Shown one piece after another: positions 10,727-19,165 of a DNA stretch of 64,000 nucleotides. This stretch comes from Beijerinckiaceae bacterium. GTDB lineage: Bacteria; Pseudomonadota; Alphaproteobacteria; Rhizobiales; Beijerinckiaceae. The stretch is from the NCBI GenBank assembly GCA_025458025.1, contig JALOTF010000001.1, forward strand, positions 1 to 64,000, given 5' to 3'. Within the stretch, counting starts at the first letter, position 1; each line of letters begins with the position of its first letter. A model generated the notes under the pieces. It was not told where the DNA came from. It saw nothing but the letters and a program-made list of their open reading frames with translations, and searched no databases. The position numbers were made by a program, and so were the translations under genes.

Positions 10727-11662
10727 ATGCGCAGATTTCTCCTGGCGTTGACCGGGCTCGCCTTGATCGGCGCAGCCGGGTTTCTGATCGCCACCGATCC
10801 GGCCTTTTTCCGCCTCTTGCGGGGCTCAAGCCCCGTTGCGCCGGCTGGCGCGGTTGATCTCGCCAATGGGCGAACGATGTTTTTCGCAGGGGGCTGCGCT
10901 TCCTGCCACGCCACGCCGGGCCAGAATGATCGCCTGAAGCTCGGCGGTGGCCTGCCGATGCACACGCCCTTCGGCACCTTCTATGTGCCGAACCTCTCGC
11001 CGCATCCGCGCGACGGCATCGGTAGCTGGACTCCCGATCAGTTCATCATCGCGATGCGCGAGGGCGTTTCGCCCGATGGCAGCCATTACTACCCGGCCTT
11101 CCCCTATACCTCCTTCCAGCGGATGGGCGGCAAGGATCTCGCGGATCTCTTCGGGTACATCAAGTCGCTGGCTCCTGTAGAAGGCCGCACGCCGGCGCAT
11201 GAGATCGGCTTTCCGTTCAACATCCGCCGCAGCCTTGGTGGCTGGAAATTGCTGCATCTCGATGGGCAATTGCAGCAGGCTGTTGCGGGCAGGAGTCCGG
11301 AATGGAATCGCGGAGCCTATCTCGTGGAAGGGCCCGGCCATTGCGCCGAGTGCCATTCACCGCGCAATCCGCTAGGCGGAATCGTCACCGCGAAGCGCTT
11401 CGGCGGCGGGCCTGATCCCGAGGGCAAGGGCACGGTGCCGAACATCTCGCCGCACAAGGATGGCATCGGCACCTGGACCAAGCAGGAGCACGCGCTCTTC
11501 CTGAAGACGGGCGAGACGCCGGGTTTCCTCACCGTGGGTGGTTCAATGGGCTCGGTGATCAAGAACATGGCCGAACTCAGCGACGCCGATCGCCTCGCCA
11601 TGGGCGAGTATCTCGCGACCCTTCCGCCGGTTGCGGGCAAGCCGGTCGCCGCGAAGAAGTGA
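10727..11662 (+). CDS. Diheme c-type cytochrome
   Basis: A 311-residue periplasmic or membrane-anchored cytochrome with an N-terminal hydrophobic helix (LLALTGLALIGAAGFLI) and two CxxCH haem sites: CASCHATPG near residue 57 and CAECHSPRN near residue 207. Each is followed by an NLSPH or NISPH motif, suggesting internal duplication of a class I cytochrome domain. The architecture resembles cytochrome subunits of periplasmic alcohol/aldehyde dehydrogenases. It probably passes electrons from a dehydrogenase, possibly the upstream molybdenum enzyme, to the respiratory chain. Confidence 0.88.
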   Translation: MRRFLLALTGLALIGAAGFLIATDPAFFRLLRGSSPVAPAGAVDLANGRTMFFAGGCASCHATPGQNDRLKLGGGLPMHTPFGTFYVPNLSPHPRDGIGSWTPDQFIIAMREGVSPDGSHYYPAFPYTSFQRMGGKDLADLFGYIKSLAPVEGRTPAHEIGFPFNIRRSLGGWKLLHLDGQLQQAVAGRSPEWNRGAYLVEGPGHCAECHSPRNPLGGIVTAKRFGGGPDPEGKGTVPNISPHKDGIGTWTKQEHALFLKTGETPGFLTVGGSMGSVIKNMAELSDADRLAMGEYLATLPPVAGKPVAAKK

Positions 11663-11694
11663 GGGATTAGGCCTCGCGGCCTATTCCATCACCC

Positions 11695-12306
11695 TTATTC
11701 CATCACTGCGGCCTTGAGGATCACCACCATCGTGGCGTGGCCTGCCTCACCTTCGAGGCAGCGGATGATGTGCTGGCGGTCGCAGCGATAGCGCAGGGTT
11801 TCGCCCGCGCGGACGATTTCCTTCTGCCCGCCGACCTCGACCTCGAAGGCGCCCTGGAACACCGAGAGGCACTCGACCGAGCCGCGCTGATGCGCATCGG
11901 AATCGAGCACGCCGCCAGGTTCGGCGTGCACATCATACCATTGCAGCCACTCCACCGTTTTCAGCCAGCCGATGATCGCGAGGCGGATCTTTCCGTCCTC
12001 GGAGAGCAGGATGGGCGTGTCACCCTTCGAGATCTTCTCGATGACCGGCGCATCGTCGCTGTCGACGAGGAAGCGTTCGATGGAGATATCCAGCGCCTGG
12101 CTCAACCGCCAGATGGTGGCGAGCGTTGGGTTGGTCTCGTTGCGCTCGATCTGGCTGATGATGGATTTCGCCACACCCGATTGCTCGGCGAGTTCGGAGA
12201 GCGAAAGATTATAGTTCTTCCGCAGGCGCTGGATGGTCTTGCCAAGCTGGCCGGACAAGGCCGCTGCGCCGTTTTCGAAATCCTTGGGCTTATCCTTTTC
12301 GGCCAT
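11695..12306 (-). CDS. XRE-family regulator with C-terminal cupin domain
   Basis: A DNA-binding repressor or activator of 203 residues. The N-terminal helix-turn-helix (LGKTIQRLRKNYNLSLSEL, then SGVAKSIISQIERNETNPTLATIWRLS) is followed by a cupin barrel (GSVECLSVFQGAFEVEV, RAGETLRYRCDRQHIIR) likely to sense a small ligand. The start at 12304-12306 (MAEKDKPKDFENG) was chosen because the HTH begins shortly after it; longer frames add low-complexity antisense sequence. It is divergent from the ferredoxin gene, with 157 bp between them that could hold its operator. The target genes are unknown. Confidence 0.88.
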   Translation of the reverse strand: MAEKDKPKDFENGAAALSGQLGKTIQRLRKNYNLSLSELAEQSGVAKSIISQIERNETNPTLATIWRLSQALDISIERFLVDSDDAPVIEKISKGDTPILLSEDGKIRLAIIGWLKTVEWLQWYDVHAEPGGVLDSDAHQRGSVECLSVFQGAFEVEVGGQKEIVRAGETLRYRCDRQHIIRCLEGEAGHATMVVILKAAVME

Positions 12307-12463
12307 GAGGGGCCCACCTGCCTGCTGTTTGACGTGTCGAACGGACGTTCTGTTCAACGAACCTCTCTCTTGCCCCAGCGCAAGGCATGAGGCAAGGGTG
12401 GCATGCAAGGAAGTCGGGGTTGGTCGGGGATGGCCGGCCCGGACCGCGAAGAGGTATCGCGAT

Positions 12464-12850
12464 ATGCTCGACCTGGGGAAGAATGCGGAAGCCGAGGCTT
12501 CCGTTGCGGAAGAATTCGATCCGGCGCTGGCGGATGGTGCCTTCCATGTGCTGGATCGCGCTGGTGTTCGCCATTTGCTTCCCGGTCTCAATGGCTTCCG
12601 GCTCATGGAAATCATGCGCGAATGCGGTGTGGAGATGCCGGAAAACTGCGGCGGTTCGCTCGCCTGCGGCACCTGCCATGTCCATGTCGATCCCGAATGG
12701 TTCGCCCGCCTCGTGCCCGCGCGGATCGAGGAGGAGGCGATGCTCGATCAACTCCTCCACACGCAGCCGAATTCGCGTCTCTCCTGCCAGATCCTGTGGG
12801 ATGCGACGCTTGATGGCCTGCGGCTGACGCTTGCGCCGCCCGAGGGCTGA
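12464..12850 (+). CDS. [2Fe-2S] ferredoxin (adrenodoxin/ISC type)
   Basis: A soluble one-electron carrier of 128 residues. The ligands are visible as ENCGGSLACGTCHVHV (C-x5-C-x2-C) and a fourth cysteine in NSRLSCQI, the adrenodoxin spacing. There is a short N-terminal extension (MLDLGKNAEAEASVAEEF) before the ferredoxin fold. GAAGAGG before the ATG at 12464 supports that start. It is divergent from the XRE-cupin gene. The partner oxidoreductase is not in the window. A second, shorter ferredoxin of the same type lies at 25047. Confidence 0.85.
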   Translation: MLDLGKNAEAEASVAEEFDPALADGAFHVLDRAGVRHLLPGLNGFRLMEIMRECGVEMPENCGGSLACGTCHVHVDPEWFARLVPARIEEEAMLDQLLHTQPNSRLSCQILWDATLDGLRLTLAPPEG

Positions 12851-12867
12851 TCGTCGATCGAACAGGT

Positions 12868-13887
12868 TCAGATCGAACGCTGCGGCGAGGCTTCCGATTG
12901 CCGCTTGCGGTCGATGCCGAGCTGGCGCTCGCGCAGGATGACATAGATGCCCGCCCCGCAGACGATGCAGGCGCCTATGAGCACCAGCTGGTGAGGCAAT
13001 TCCCCGAACAGGAAATAGCCCCAGGCCATCGCGAAGATCATGCCGGTATAGTCGAACGGGGCAACCGTGGAAGCGGGGGCGCGGCGATAGCTTTCCGTGA
13101 GGAAGATCTGCCCGAAGCCGCCCATCGTGCCGACCAGCACGAGGAAGATCGCCTGCTTCAGGTTGGGCGTGCGCCAGGCCCAGTCGGGGTCGATGCCACC
13201 GCCGATCACCGTGAGCATGCCGAAGGTGGTGGTCATCAGCGAGAAGAAGATCACGATGGCCGAGGTGCTCTCGGTGGCAGTTAACCGGCGCACCTCGATC
13301 ATCGCAAAGGCCGAGCAGGCAGCACCAAGGAAGCCGAACAGCGCGCCGACGGCGAGCGTTGTATCCGCCTGGCGGCTGATGGCATCGGCCGAGATATAGG
13401 GCCAGAGCATCACGATCACGCCGCAGAAGCCCACGAGAACGGCTGTCCAGCGATAAAGCCGCACCACCTCGCCGAGCACGAAGGCGGCGAGCACCACCGA
13501 GATCAGCGGCGCGGTGAAGGAGATCGCCGTCGCGTCGGTCAGCGGCAGCATGGTCAGCGCGTTGAAGCCGAAGAACATGCCCAGCGATCCGATGAGCCCG
13601 CGCTTCAGGTGTCCCTTGTGGTTGTTGGTCTGGAAGGCTGTGTTCAGCTTGCCGATCAGGGCCATCCAGGCGAAAACCGGGATGAGCGCAAAGAACGATC
13701 GGCAGAACACGATCTGCCCGACCGGAAAGGCCTGATCGGCTGGCGTAATTGAGCCTACCACCTTCACCGCCGCGCCCATGCAGGAAAAGGCGAAGGCGGA
13801 CGCCACCTTGAACATGATGCCGATGAGCGGACGATTCTGCGGCGGCACCGCCGGCGGCGCGGCGGAGGAGGACGATTCAACGGGCAT
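12868..13887 (-). CDS. DMT-superfamily transporter (EamA domains)
   Basis: An inner-membrane protein of 339 residues with about ten predicted helices arranged as two EamA repeats. The first contains TDATAISFTAPLISVVLAAFVLGE and the second APASTVAPFDYTGMIFAMAWGYFLFGE, the family's paired motifs. The N-terminus is serine/proline-rich and the C-terminal tail is basic. These proteins export metabolites, often amino acids or S-adenosylmethionine; the substrate cannot be told from sequence. It is convergent with the ferredoxin gene, 17 bp apart. Confidence 0.85.
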   Translation of the reverse strand: MPVESSSSAAPPAVPPQNRPLIGIMFKVASAFAFSCMGAAVKVVGSITPADQAFPVGQIVFCRSFFALIPVFAWMALIGKLNTAFQTNNHKGHLKRGLIGSLGMFFGFNALTMLPLTDATAISFTAPLISVVLAAFVLGEVVRLYRWTAVLVGFCGVIVMLWPYISADAISRQADTTLAVGALFGFLGAACSAFAMIEVRRLTATESTSAIVIFFSLMTTTFGMLTVIGGGIDPDWAWRTPNLKQAIFLVLVGTMGGFGQIFLTESYRRAPASTVAPFDYTGMIFAMAWGYFLFGELPHQLVLIGACIVCGAGIYVILRERQLGIDRKRQSEASPQRSI

Positions 13888-13959
13888 GAAAATCGCAATC
13901 CGAAGCGGTCAAAGGCCAAGTCTAGGGAGGCCAGCCCGCTTTCACAACCCGTGAAACGA

Positions 13960-14967
13960 TCAGCGGAAGGCGCGCAGGCGATCGCGGGCCGAAAGCTCGT
14001 CGAGGCTTTCGAGCGGGGAGGGGCCGCTGGCCGCTTCTGGTTCCGGCTCGGCGAGAATTTCGGCCATGCCATCGAACAGCGCTTCATCCTCGGTATGGGC
14101 GACGACCGGCTGCGCCGTCATGGCCATGACGGGTGCCTGCGCGGCGGCTGCCTCGGAGGTCAACTTGGCGTTGGCGGGAATCGCCGGCATGTCGTCTTCG
14201 AGTTCCAGCAGATCCGCGCCGACCATTGTGGGTTCTGCCTTTTCGGCCGGCACGAAGAAATCAAAGGTCTCGTCGATCTCGGCCTGGTTGGCCTCGCTCA
14301 TCCAGATGTCGGGCTCGGTTCGCGCCGTCTCCATTTCCATGGCGATGGTCGCGTCGATATCCTCGATCTCCTCGGAGATTTCGTCGGAAAGGCCTGCAGC
14401 CTCAACGAGCGAGCGGATGCGCGAATCGAGGAATTTCAGTGTCTCAACGGCTTTGGCGATGCGCTGGGCCGTGAGATCCTGGAAGCCGCAGGCAGTGTAG
14501 ATTTCGGTCGCGGAGCGGTCGAGTTCGTCGCAGACGGCGGCGTCGATCCCGAGTTCGCGCAGGGTCCAGGCCTGCTCCTGCATGCGCTCGGCGGCAGAGA
14601 GGATGGCCGAGGTGGCCTTTTCGGTGGTTTCCACCACCGCATCGAGGGTTTCGGAGGCCGCCGCGAACTGGATGCCGCGGCTGTCGCGCGCGTGCATCGC
14701 GCGGATTTCCTTCTCGGCACGCAGGATGGCGCGCGCCATATCAAGGATCTGCTTGTGCAGCACATCCGAGCCGATGAGCACGGGACGGACATTGACCGCG
14801 CGGCCAAGCTTGTCGATCGCTTCGAGCAGCGTTTCGGTATCCGCATGGCGGTTGCGCTTGGCGTATTCGGCAAGGAACCAGCGCCCGCGCTCCGTTTCCA
14901 TCACGGCCGCAGCGATCTGCTCATAGGCCGCGTCATCATACGCCGGCGGTTTGATCAACGACGTCAT
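13960..14967 (-). CDS. cheZ: CheZ-family protein phosphatase (chemotaxis-type)
   Basis: A predicted CheY-P phosphatase of 335 residues, mostly helical. The diagnostic helix is IYTACGFQDLTAQRIAKAV, matching the CheZ signature QDLTGQ: the catalytic Asp (about 164) and Gln (about 168) are both present, with the intervening Gly replaced by Ala. The long acidic, alanine-rich tail (residues 220-335) ends in ARDRLRAFR, a possible CheY-binding peptide. The start at 14965-14967 (MTSLIKPPAY) was chosen because upstream sequence is non-coding in character. It is divergent from the Mla operon and has no che neighbours here; the substrate response regulator is unknown. Confidence 0.75.
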   Translation of the reverse strand: MTSLIKPPAYDDAAYEQIAAAVMETERGRWFLAEYAKRNRHADTETLLEAIDKLGRAVNVRPVLIGSDVLHKQILDMARAILRAEKEIRAMHARDSRGIQFAAASETLDAVVETTEKATSAILSAAERMQEQAWTLRELGIDAAVCDELDRSATEIYTACGFQDLTAQRIAKAVETLKFLDSRIRSLVEAAGLSDEISEEIEDIDATIAMEMETARTEPDIWMSEANQAEIDETFDFFVPAEKAEPTMVGADLLELEDDMPAIPANAKLTSEAAAAQAPVMAMTAQPVVAHTEDEALFDGMAEILAEPEPEAASGPSPLESLDELSARDRLRAFR

Positions 14968-15155
14968 TTCGGTGAGCCGCTCTTCCCGGGGAATTGGCCA
15001 TTTCAGGTTTGCCACAACCCTGCCGTGGGAATGGTTAACGAATGCTTTCGGAACGCGGCTTGCAGCCTCCTTTCCGGCGATGATACGAGAGAATTTGTTC
15101 GCAGTGGCTTTTGAGTCAGCGCGATCTCCGGCGTGAATGAGGTTCAGGATCAGGC

Positions 15156-16295
15156 ATGGCGCGGCCTTCCGCGATCTGGGGTGATGGGTTGCGCGGCGGC
15201 GGCGTGCTGCGGCTCTCCGGAGCATGGACCGCCGATCACGCGGCAGAACTCGAATCCGCGCTCGCCACGGCGATGAAAAGCCTGCAGGCCGGCGCGGAAG
15301 ATGCGCACTTCCGCATCGATTGCGCGGGGCTTCTGTCGCTCGATACGGTTGGTGCCTGGCTCATCCATCGCGCGCGCCTGACGCTTGGCGAAAAGGGCGA
15401 GGTGACGCTGGTTGGCCTGAAGCGCGACCAGACCCACCTGATCGCCGAGGTTGCGCAAGCGGAAATCCCGCCCGAGGGGCCGCCGAGGCCTACCGGTGCC
15501 TATCCGCTGCTGGTCGATATCGGCGAGGCCGTCGTCAATGCCGGCAAGGATGTCTCCAACGGTGTGACGTTCTTCGGCTCGGTGATGGCCGCACTGGCGC
15601 GTCTCGCGCTTGGGCGCGCCAAGCTGCGCCCGGCGGCGGTGGTGACGCAACTCGAACGCGTCGCGATGCGCGGCGTGCCCATCATCGTGCTGATCTCGTT
15701 CCTTGTCGGCGCGATCATCGCGCAACAGAGCATCTTCCAGCTCCAGCGTTTCGGGCAGCCGCATCTCGTGGCTGATCTCGTGGGCGTGCTCGTGCTGCGT
15801 GAACTCGCCGTGCTGCTCACGGCCATCATGGTCGCGGGCCGCTCCGGCTCGGCTTTCACGGCCGAACTCGGTTCCATGAAGATGCGCGAGGAGGTGGATG
15901 CGCTGCAGACCATGGGGCTCGACCCCGTGGAGGTGTTGGTTCTGCCGCGAATCATCGCGTTGCTGATCGGGCTACCGCTGCTGACCTTTGTTTCCTCGAT
16001 GGCGGCCATGGCTGGAGCGGCGCTGGTGGCTGACATTTATGGCGGCATCAGCTTCGAGATCTTCTTCGCCCGCATCCAGAACATCATCGGCATGAACACC
16101 TTCATGGTGGGCATGTACAAGGCGCCTTTCATGGCGCTGGTGATTGGCCTCATCGCCTGCATCGAAGGCTTCGCGGTGCGCGGCAGCGCTGAATCGCTCG
16201 GCAGCCACACCACGGCTTCGGTGGTGAAGTCGATTTTCGTGGTCATCGTGGTCGATGGCCTGTTCGCCATGTTCTTCGCATCGATCCGGTATTGA
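15156..16295 (+). CDS. mlaE: MlaE-type ABC lipid transporter permease with N-terminal STAS domain
   Basis: The inner-membrane permease of a phospholipid-transport (Mla/MCE) ABC system, 379 residues. Residues about 10-110 form a STAS-like domain (GVLRLSGAWTADHAAELESA, LLSLDTVGAWLI), fused in front of the MlaE permease. The permease shows LERVAMRGVPIIVLISFLVG, LTAIMVAGRSGSAFTAELGSM, ALQTMGLDPVEVLVLPRI and IACIEGFAVRGSAESLG, with about six membrane segments. In E. coli the STAS protein MlaB is separate, so here the two functions are fused. It is the first gene of a four-gene operon. Confidence 0.93.
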   Translation: MARPSAIWGDGLRGGGVLRLSGAWTADHAAELESALATAMKSLQAGAEDAHFRIDCAGLLSLDTVGAWLIHRARLTLGEKGEVTLVGLKRDQTHLIAEVAQAEIPPEGPPRPTGAYPLLVDIGEAVVNAGKDVSNGVTFFGSVMAALARLALGRAKLRPAAVVTQLERVAMRGVPIIVLISFLVGAIIAQQSIFQLQRFGQPHLVADLVGVLVLRELAVLLTAIMVAGRSGSAFTAELGSMKMREEVDALQTMGLDPVEVLVLPRIIALLIGLPLLTFVSSMAAMAGAALVADIYGGISFEIFFARIQNIIGMNTFMVGMYKAPFMALVIGLIACIEGFAVRGSAESLGSHTTASVVKSIFVVIVVDGLFAMFFASIRY

Positions 16296-16296
16296 G

Positions 16297-17109
16297 ATGG
16301 CCTCCGAGAACGCGTCCCACATCGGCCACGGCGTCCAGTCCGAGATTGTCATCTCGGTGGAGAACCTCGCCGTCGGTTTCGGTGAGCGCCTCGTGATCGA
16401 CGGCCTCGCGCTCGATGTGCACCGGGGGGAAATTCTCGGCGTGGTCGGCGCCTCCGGCACGGGCAAATCGGTGCTTTTGCGCACGATCATCGGGCTGGTG
16501 GCGAAAAAGCGCGGCACCGTGCAGGTGTTCGGCCATGACATGGACCGGCTGAACGCGCAGCGCCGTCGCCTCATCGAGCGGCGCTGGGGTATCCTCTTCC
16601 AGCACGGTGCGCTGTTTTCCTCGCTCACGGTGAAGCAGAACATCCAGTTCCCGATGCGGGAATATCTCGATCTTTCGCCGCGCCTGCTCGACGAGATGGC
16701 GATGCTGAAGCTGCAACTCGTGGGCCTGAAGCCGGAAGCGGCGAATCGCATGCCTTCGGAGCTGTCCGGCGGCATGATCAAACGTGCGGCGCTCGCCCGT
16801 GCGCTGGCGCTTGACCCCGAGATCGTCTTCCTCGACGAACCGACATCCGGCCTCGATCCCATCGGGGCAGGCGATTTTGATGAATTGATCGCCACATTGC
16901 GGAACACATTGGGCCTCACCGTCTTCATGGTGACGCATGATCTCGACAGTCTTGCCGGAATTTGCGATCGCATCGCAGCGCTTGGCGATGGTCGCGTTCT
17001 GTCGCAAGGTCCGCTGGAGCAATTGAAGGCTGAACCGCATCCCTGGTTGCAGGCGTATTTCAATGGTCCACGGGCCCGCGCGAGCCACGTGCACAGCAAG
17101 CCGGCGTAA
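16297..17109 (+). CDS. mlaF: MlaF-type ABC transporter ATP-binding protein
   Basis: The cytosolic ATPase of the Mla lipid transporter, 270 residues. The Walker A is GASGTGKS, the signature motif LSGGMIKRAALARALA, the Walker B IVFLDEPTSGLDPIGA and the switch histidine MVTHDLDS. The MIKR form of the signature is typical of MlaF. The ATG at 16297 begins 1 bp after the mlaE stop, showing tight coupling. ATP hydrolysis would drive phospholipid movement through MlaE. Confidence 0.94.
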   Translation: MASENASHIGHGVQSEIVISVENLAVGFGERLVIDGLALDVHRGEILGVVGASGTGKSVLLRTIIGLVAKKRGTVQVFGHDMDRLNAQRRRLIERRWGILFQHGALFSSLTVKQNIQFPMREYLDLSPRLLDEMAMLKLQLVGLKPEAANRMPSELSGGMIKRAALARALALDPEIVFLDEPTSGLDPIGAGDFDELIATLRNTLGLTVFMVTHDLDSLAGICDRIAALGDGRVLSQGPLEQLKAEPHPWLQAYFNGPRARASHVHSKPA

Positions 17110-17124
17110 CGGAAGGTTCGACGG

Positions 17125-18447
17125 ATGGAGAACAAGGCCAATTACGCGATTGTCGGGCTTTTCACCATTGCGGTGATCGCCGGCATTTTCGGCTTCGTGT
17201 TCTGGTTCACGCGCGCTTCGGAAAACTCCGATCGCAAGCCTTATCGCGTGGTATTCGTGGGGTCTGTCTCAGGCCTGTCGCCCGGCGCCGCGGTGCGTTT
17301 CAATGGCTTGCGCGTGGGTGAGGTAACGGCGGTGAACATCCTTCCCTCCGATCCGAGCCGTGTTGTGGCGCAGATCGCGGTTAGCCCCTCCACGCCGATC
17401 AAGACCGACACCAAGGCCCGGCTCGAGACGCAGGGCCTGACGGGCGTTGCCAATATCCAGCTCACCGGCGTCGCGGGCAACACGCCCGATCTTGTTTCGC
17501 TCGATCCTAGCGCGCCACCCACGATCTTTGCCGATCGCTCGGATTATCAGGATATCGTCGAGACCATCCAGCGCGTCTCCGGCAAGCTTGATTCGGTGCT
17601 CACGCGCGCAGATGCCATTATGGCGCAGGGCGAAGGCTCGATGATCGCGACCTTGCGCAATGTGGAAGCCTTCTCCCGTGCCTTGGGCGAGAATTCCTCC
17701 GGCGTCGCGGCGTTTCTGTCGAATGTCGGCGAGATGAGCCAGAAGATCGGCTCGCTCGCGGGGCGCATCGAGCGCTTCGTGGATGAAGCCGAAAACCTCA
17801 CGCGCGGCATTGATGCCAAGGGCATCAATCAGGCCGTGAAGAACGTGACCGAATTCACCGAAACGCTGGCGCAGAACCGCAACAATGTCGCGACCCTGCT
17901 GGCGGATGCCGGCCAGCTCGCGCGCCTGCTTCAGGGCAGTGCCGGCAAGCTCGATACGGCTCTGGACGAGGTCGGCCGGCTCGCGCGCGGCATCGACCCC
18001 GACAAGATCAACCGCACGCTGGATGGCGCGGAGAAATTCGCCTCCATGCTCGGCCGGAATGCCGAGGACGTCGACCGCGCGATCCGCGACATCACGGCCA
18101 AGGCCGGCACCATCACCCGCGCGATCGACCGGCTGGATAACGTCATGGCTGGCGCGGAGGGCTTCTTCGGGGGCGGGCAGGATGGCGCGACGGCGGGCCT
18201 TATCAAGGAGCTCACCGACGCGGCGAAATCCATCCAGACGCTCGCGGGCAATCTCGATGTCCGCACGCGCGAGCTGACCAGTGGTCTCTCGCGCTTCACT
18301 GGGCCTGGTCTACGCGATTTCGAGGCGCTGGCGGCGGATAGCCGGAAGGCCGTGAATGACCTTTCCCGCGCCGTGCGCGCGTTGGAACGCAACCCTTCGC
18401 AATTGCTCTTCGGCGGGCAATCCAATATTCCCGAATATCGTCGATAG
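17125..18447 (+). CDS. mlaD: MlaD/MCE-domain lipid-binding protein
   Basis: The membrane-anchored periplasmic lipid shuttle of the Mla system, 440 residues. A single N-terminal helix (YAIVGLFTIAVIAGIFGFVFWF) is followed by one MCE domain (RVVFVGSVSGLSPGAAVRFNGLRVGEV...GLTGVANIQLTG). A long helical region to the C-terminus has heptad-like repeats (GRLARGIDPDKINRTLDGAEKF). It is much longer than E. coli MlaD (about 180 residues), as is usual in alphaproteobacteria, and the helical part may form a tunnel-like extension. GGAAGG precedes the ATG. Confidence 0.92.
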   Translation: MENKANYAIVGLFTIAVIAGIFGFVFWFTRASENSDRKPYRVVFVGSVSGLSPGAAVRFNGLRVGEVTAVNILPSDPSRVVAQIAVSPSTPIKTDTKARLETQGLTGVANIQLTGVAGNTPDLVSLDPSAPPTIFADRSDYQDIVETIQRVSGKLDSVLTRADAIMAQGEGSMIATLRNVEAFSRALGENSSGVAAFLSNVGEMSQKIGSLAGRIERFVDEAENLTRGIDAKGINQAVKNVTEFTETLAQNRNNVATLLADAGQLARLLQGSAGKLDTALDEVGRLARGIDPDKINRTLDGAEKFASMLGRNAEDVDRAIRDITAKAGTITRAIDRLDNVMAGAEGFFGGGQDGATAGLIKELTDAAKSIQTLAGNLDVRTRELTSGLSRFTGPGLRDFEALAADSRKAVNDLSRAVRALERNPSQLLFGGQSNIPEYRR

Positions 18448-18459
18448 AAGCGAGGGCGC

Positions 18460-19095
18460 GTGGGCGATTCCGGGATGTCGGTGGCGTGGGTGAATCGGCA
18501 GGGGCGTAGGCGCCGGGCTGTCGTGTCGTCGCGGCTTCTCGCGTTGGCTCTCGCCGGTTTTCTCGCGGGGTGCGGGGGCGCTGCGCCGCCGCCGACCTTC
18601 GATCTAGCAGCACCGCGTGACAATCTCGGCGCGCGCCCCGGTCAGGGCCTCATCGTCGTCGCTGAGCCTTCCGCACTGGCCGCGATCGATACCAACCGCC
18701 TCATCGTGATGACGCGTGGCGGCGGGCTCGCCTATCTCGGCGATGCGCAATGGTCGGATCGCCTGCCGAAGCTCGTTCAGGTCCGGCTGATCCAGACTTT
18801 CGAGAATGCGAAGCGCCTCACGGCTGTGGGCCGCCCGGGCGATCGCCTCCTGCCGGTGGCGCAACTCAATTCGGAAATCCGCCGCTTCGGCATTGATGAG
18901 GCCACCGGCGAGGCCGTAATCGAGATGAGCGTGAAGATCGTTCAGGATCGCACGGGGCGTATTCTGGCCGGCAACATCTTCACGCGCTCTGTTCCGGCCG
19001 GTGGTTCAGGCGGGCCGCTTGCTGCGGCTGCCCTTGATCTCGCGATGCAGGAGATGCTGCGCGATATCGTGCGCTGGACCTCCTCGCGCATCTGA
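18460..19095 (+). CDS. ABC-type transport auxiliary lipoprotein (PqiC/YmbA-like)
   Basis: A probable lipoprotein partner of the Mla transporter, 211 residues from a GTG start at 18460; the ATG at 18475 is an alternative. The signal peptide ends in the lipobox LAGC, followed by GGAAPPPTFDL; the TFDL segment right after the cysteine is typical of this family. The mature part contains NRLIVMTRGGGLAYLGDAQWSDRLPKLVQ, the conserved auxiliary-lipoprotein core. It is the last gene of the operon, 12 bp after mlaD, followed by a terminator at 19114-19140. Confidence 0.88.
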   Translation: MGDSGMSVAWVNRQGRRRRAVVSSRLLALALAGFLAGCGGAAPPPTFDLAAPRDNLGARPGQGLIVVAEPSALAAIDTNRLIVMTRGGGLAYLGDAQWSDRLPKLVQVRLIQTFENAKRLTAVGRPGDRLLPVAQLNSEIRRFGIDEATGEAVIEMSVKIVQDRTGRILAGNIFTRSVPAGGSGGPLAAAALDLAMQEMLRDIVRWTSSRI

Positions 19096-19113
19096 TCCAT
19101 CCCACAGCGCATG

Positions 19114-19140
19114 AAAAAGGCGGCCCGAGAGCCGCCTTTT
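19114..19140. terminator. Bidirectional intrinsic terminator between the Mla operon and the giant coiled-coil gene
   Basis: Stem AAAAAGGCGGC (19114-19124) and GCCGCCTTTT (19131-19140) around a six-base loop. A-rich and T-rich flanks mean it can end transcription from both converging units: the lipoprotein gene on the plus strand and the coiled-coil gene on the minus strand. Confidence 0.85.
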
Positions 19141-19165
19141 GGTGTTTCAGCGCTGTCGCCGCCGC

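Noticed and set aside
11668-11683. TAGGCC/GGCCTA hairpin between the diheme cytochrome and XRE genes as a terminator
   Set aside because: Six-pair stem without a T tract on either strand.
11682-11707. Direct repeat TATTCCATCAC at the 3' end of the XRE-cupin gene
   Set aside because: Two short copies only, one of them coding; most likely a small local duplication with no further structure.
12464-12850. Ferredoxin as the missing small subunit of the molybdenum hydroxylase
   Set aside because: It has a single adrenodoxin-type cluster motif, whereas hydroxylase small subunits carry two different [2Fe-2S] motifs; it also lies across the XRE-cupin gene.
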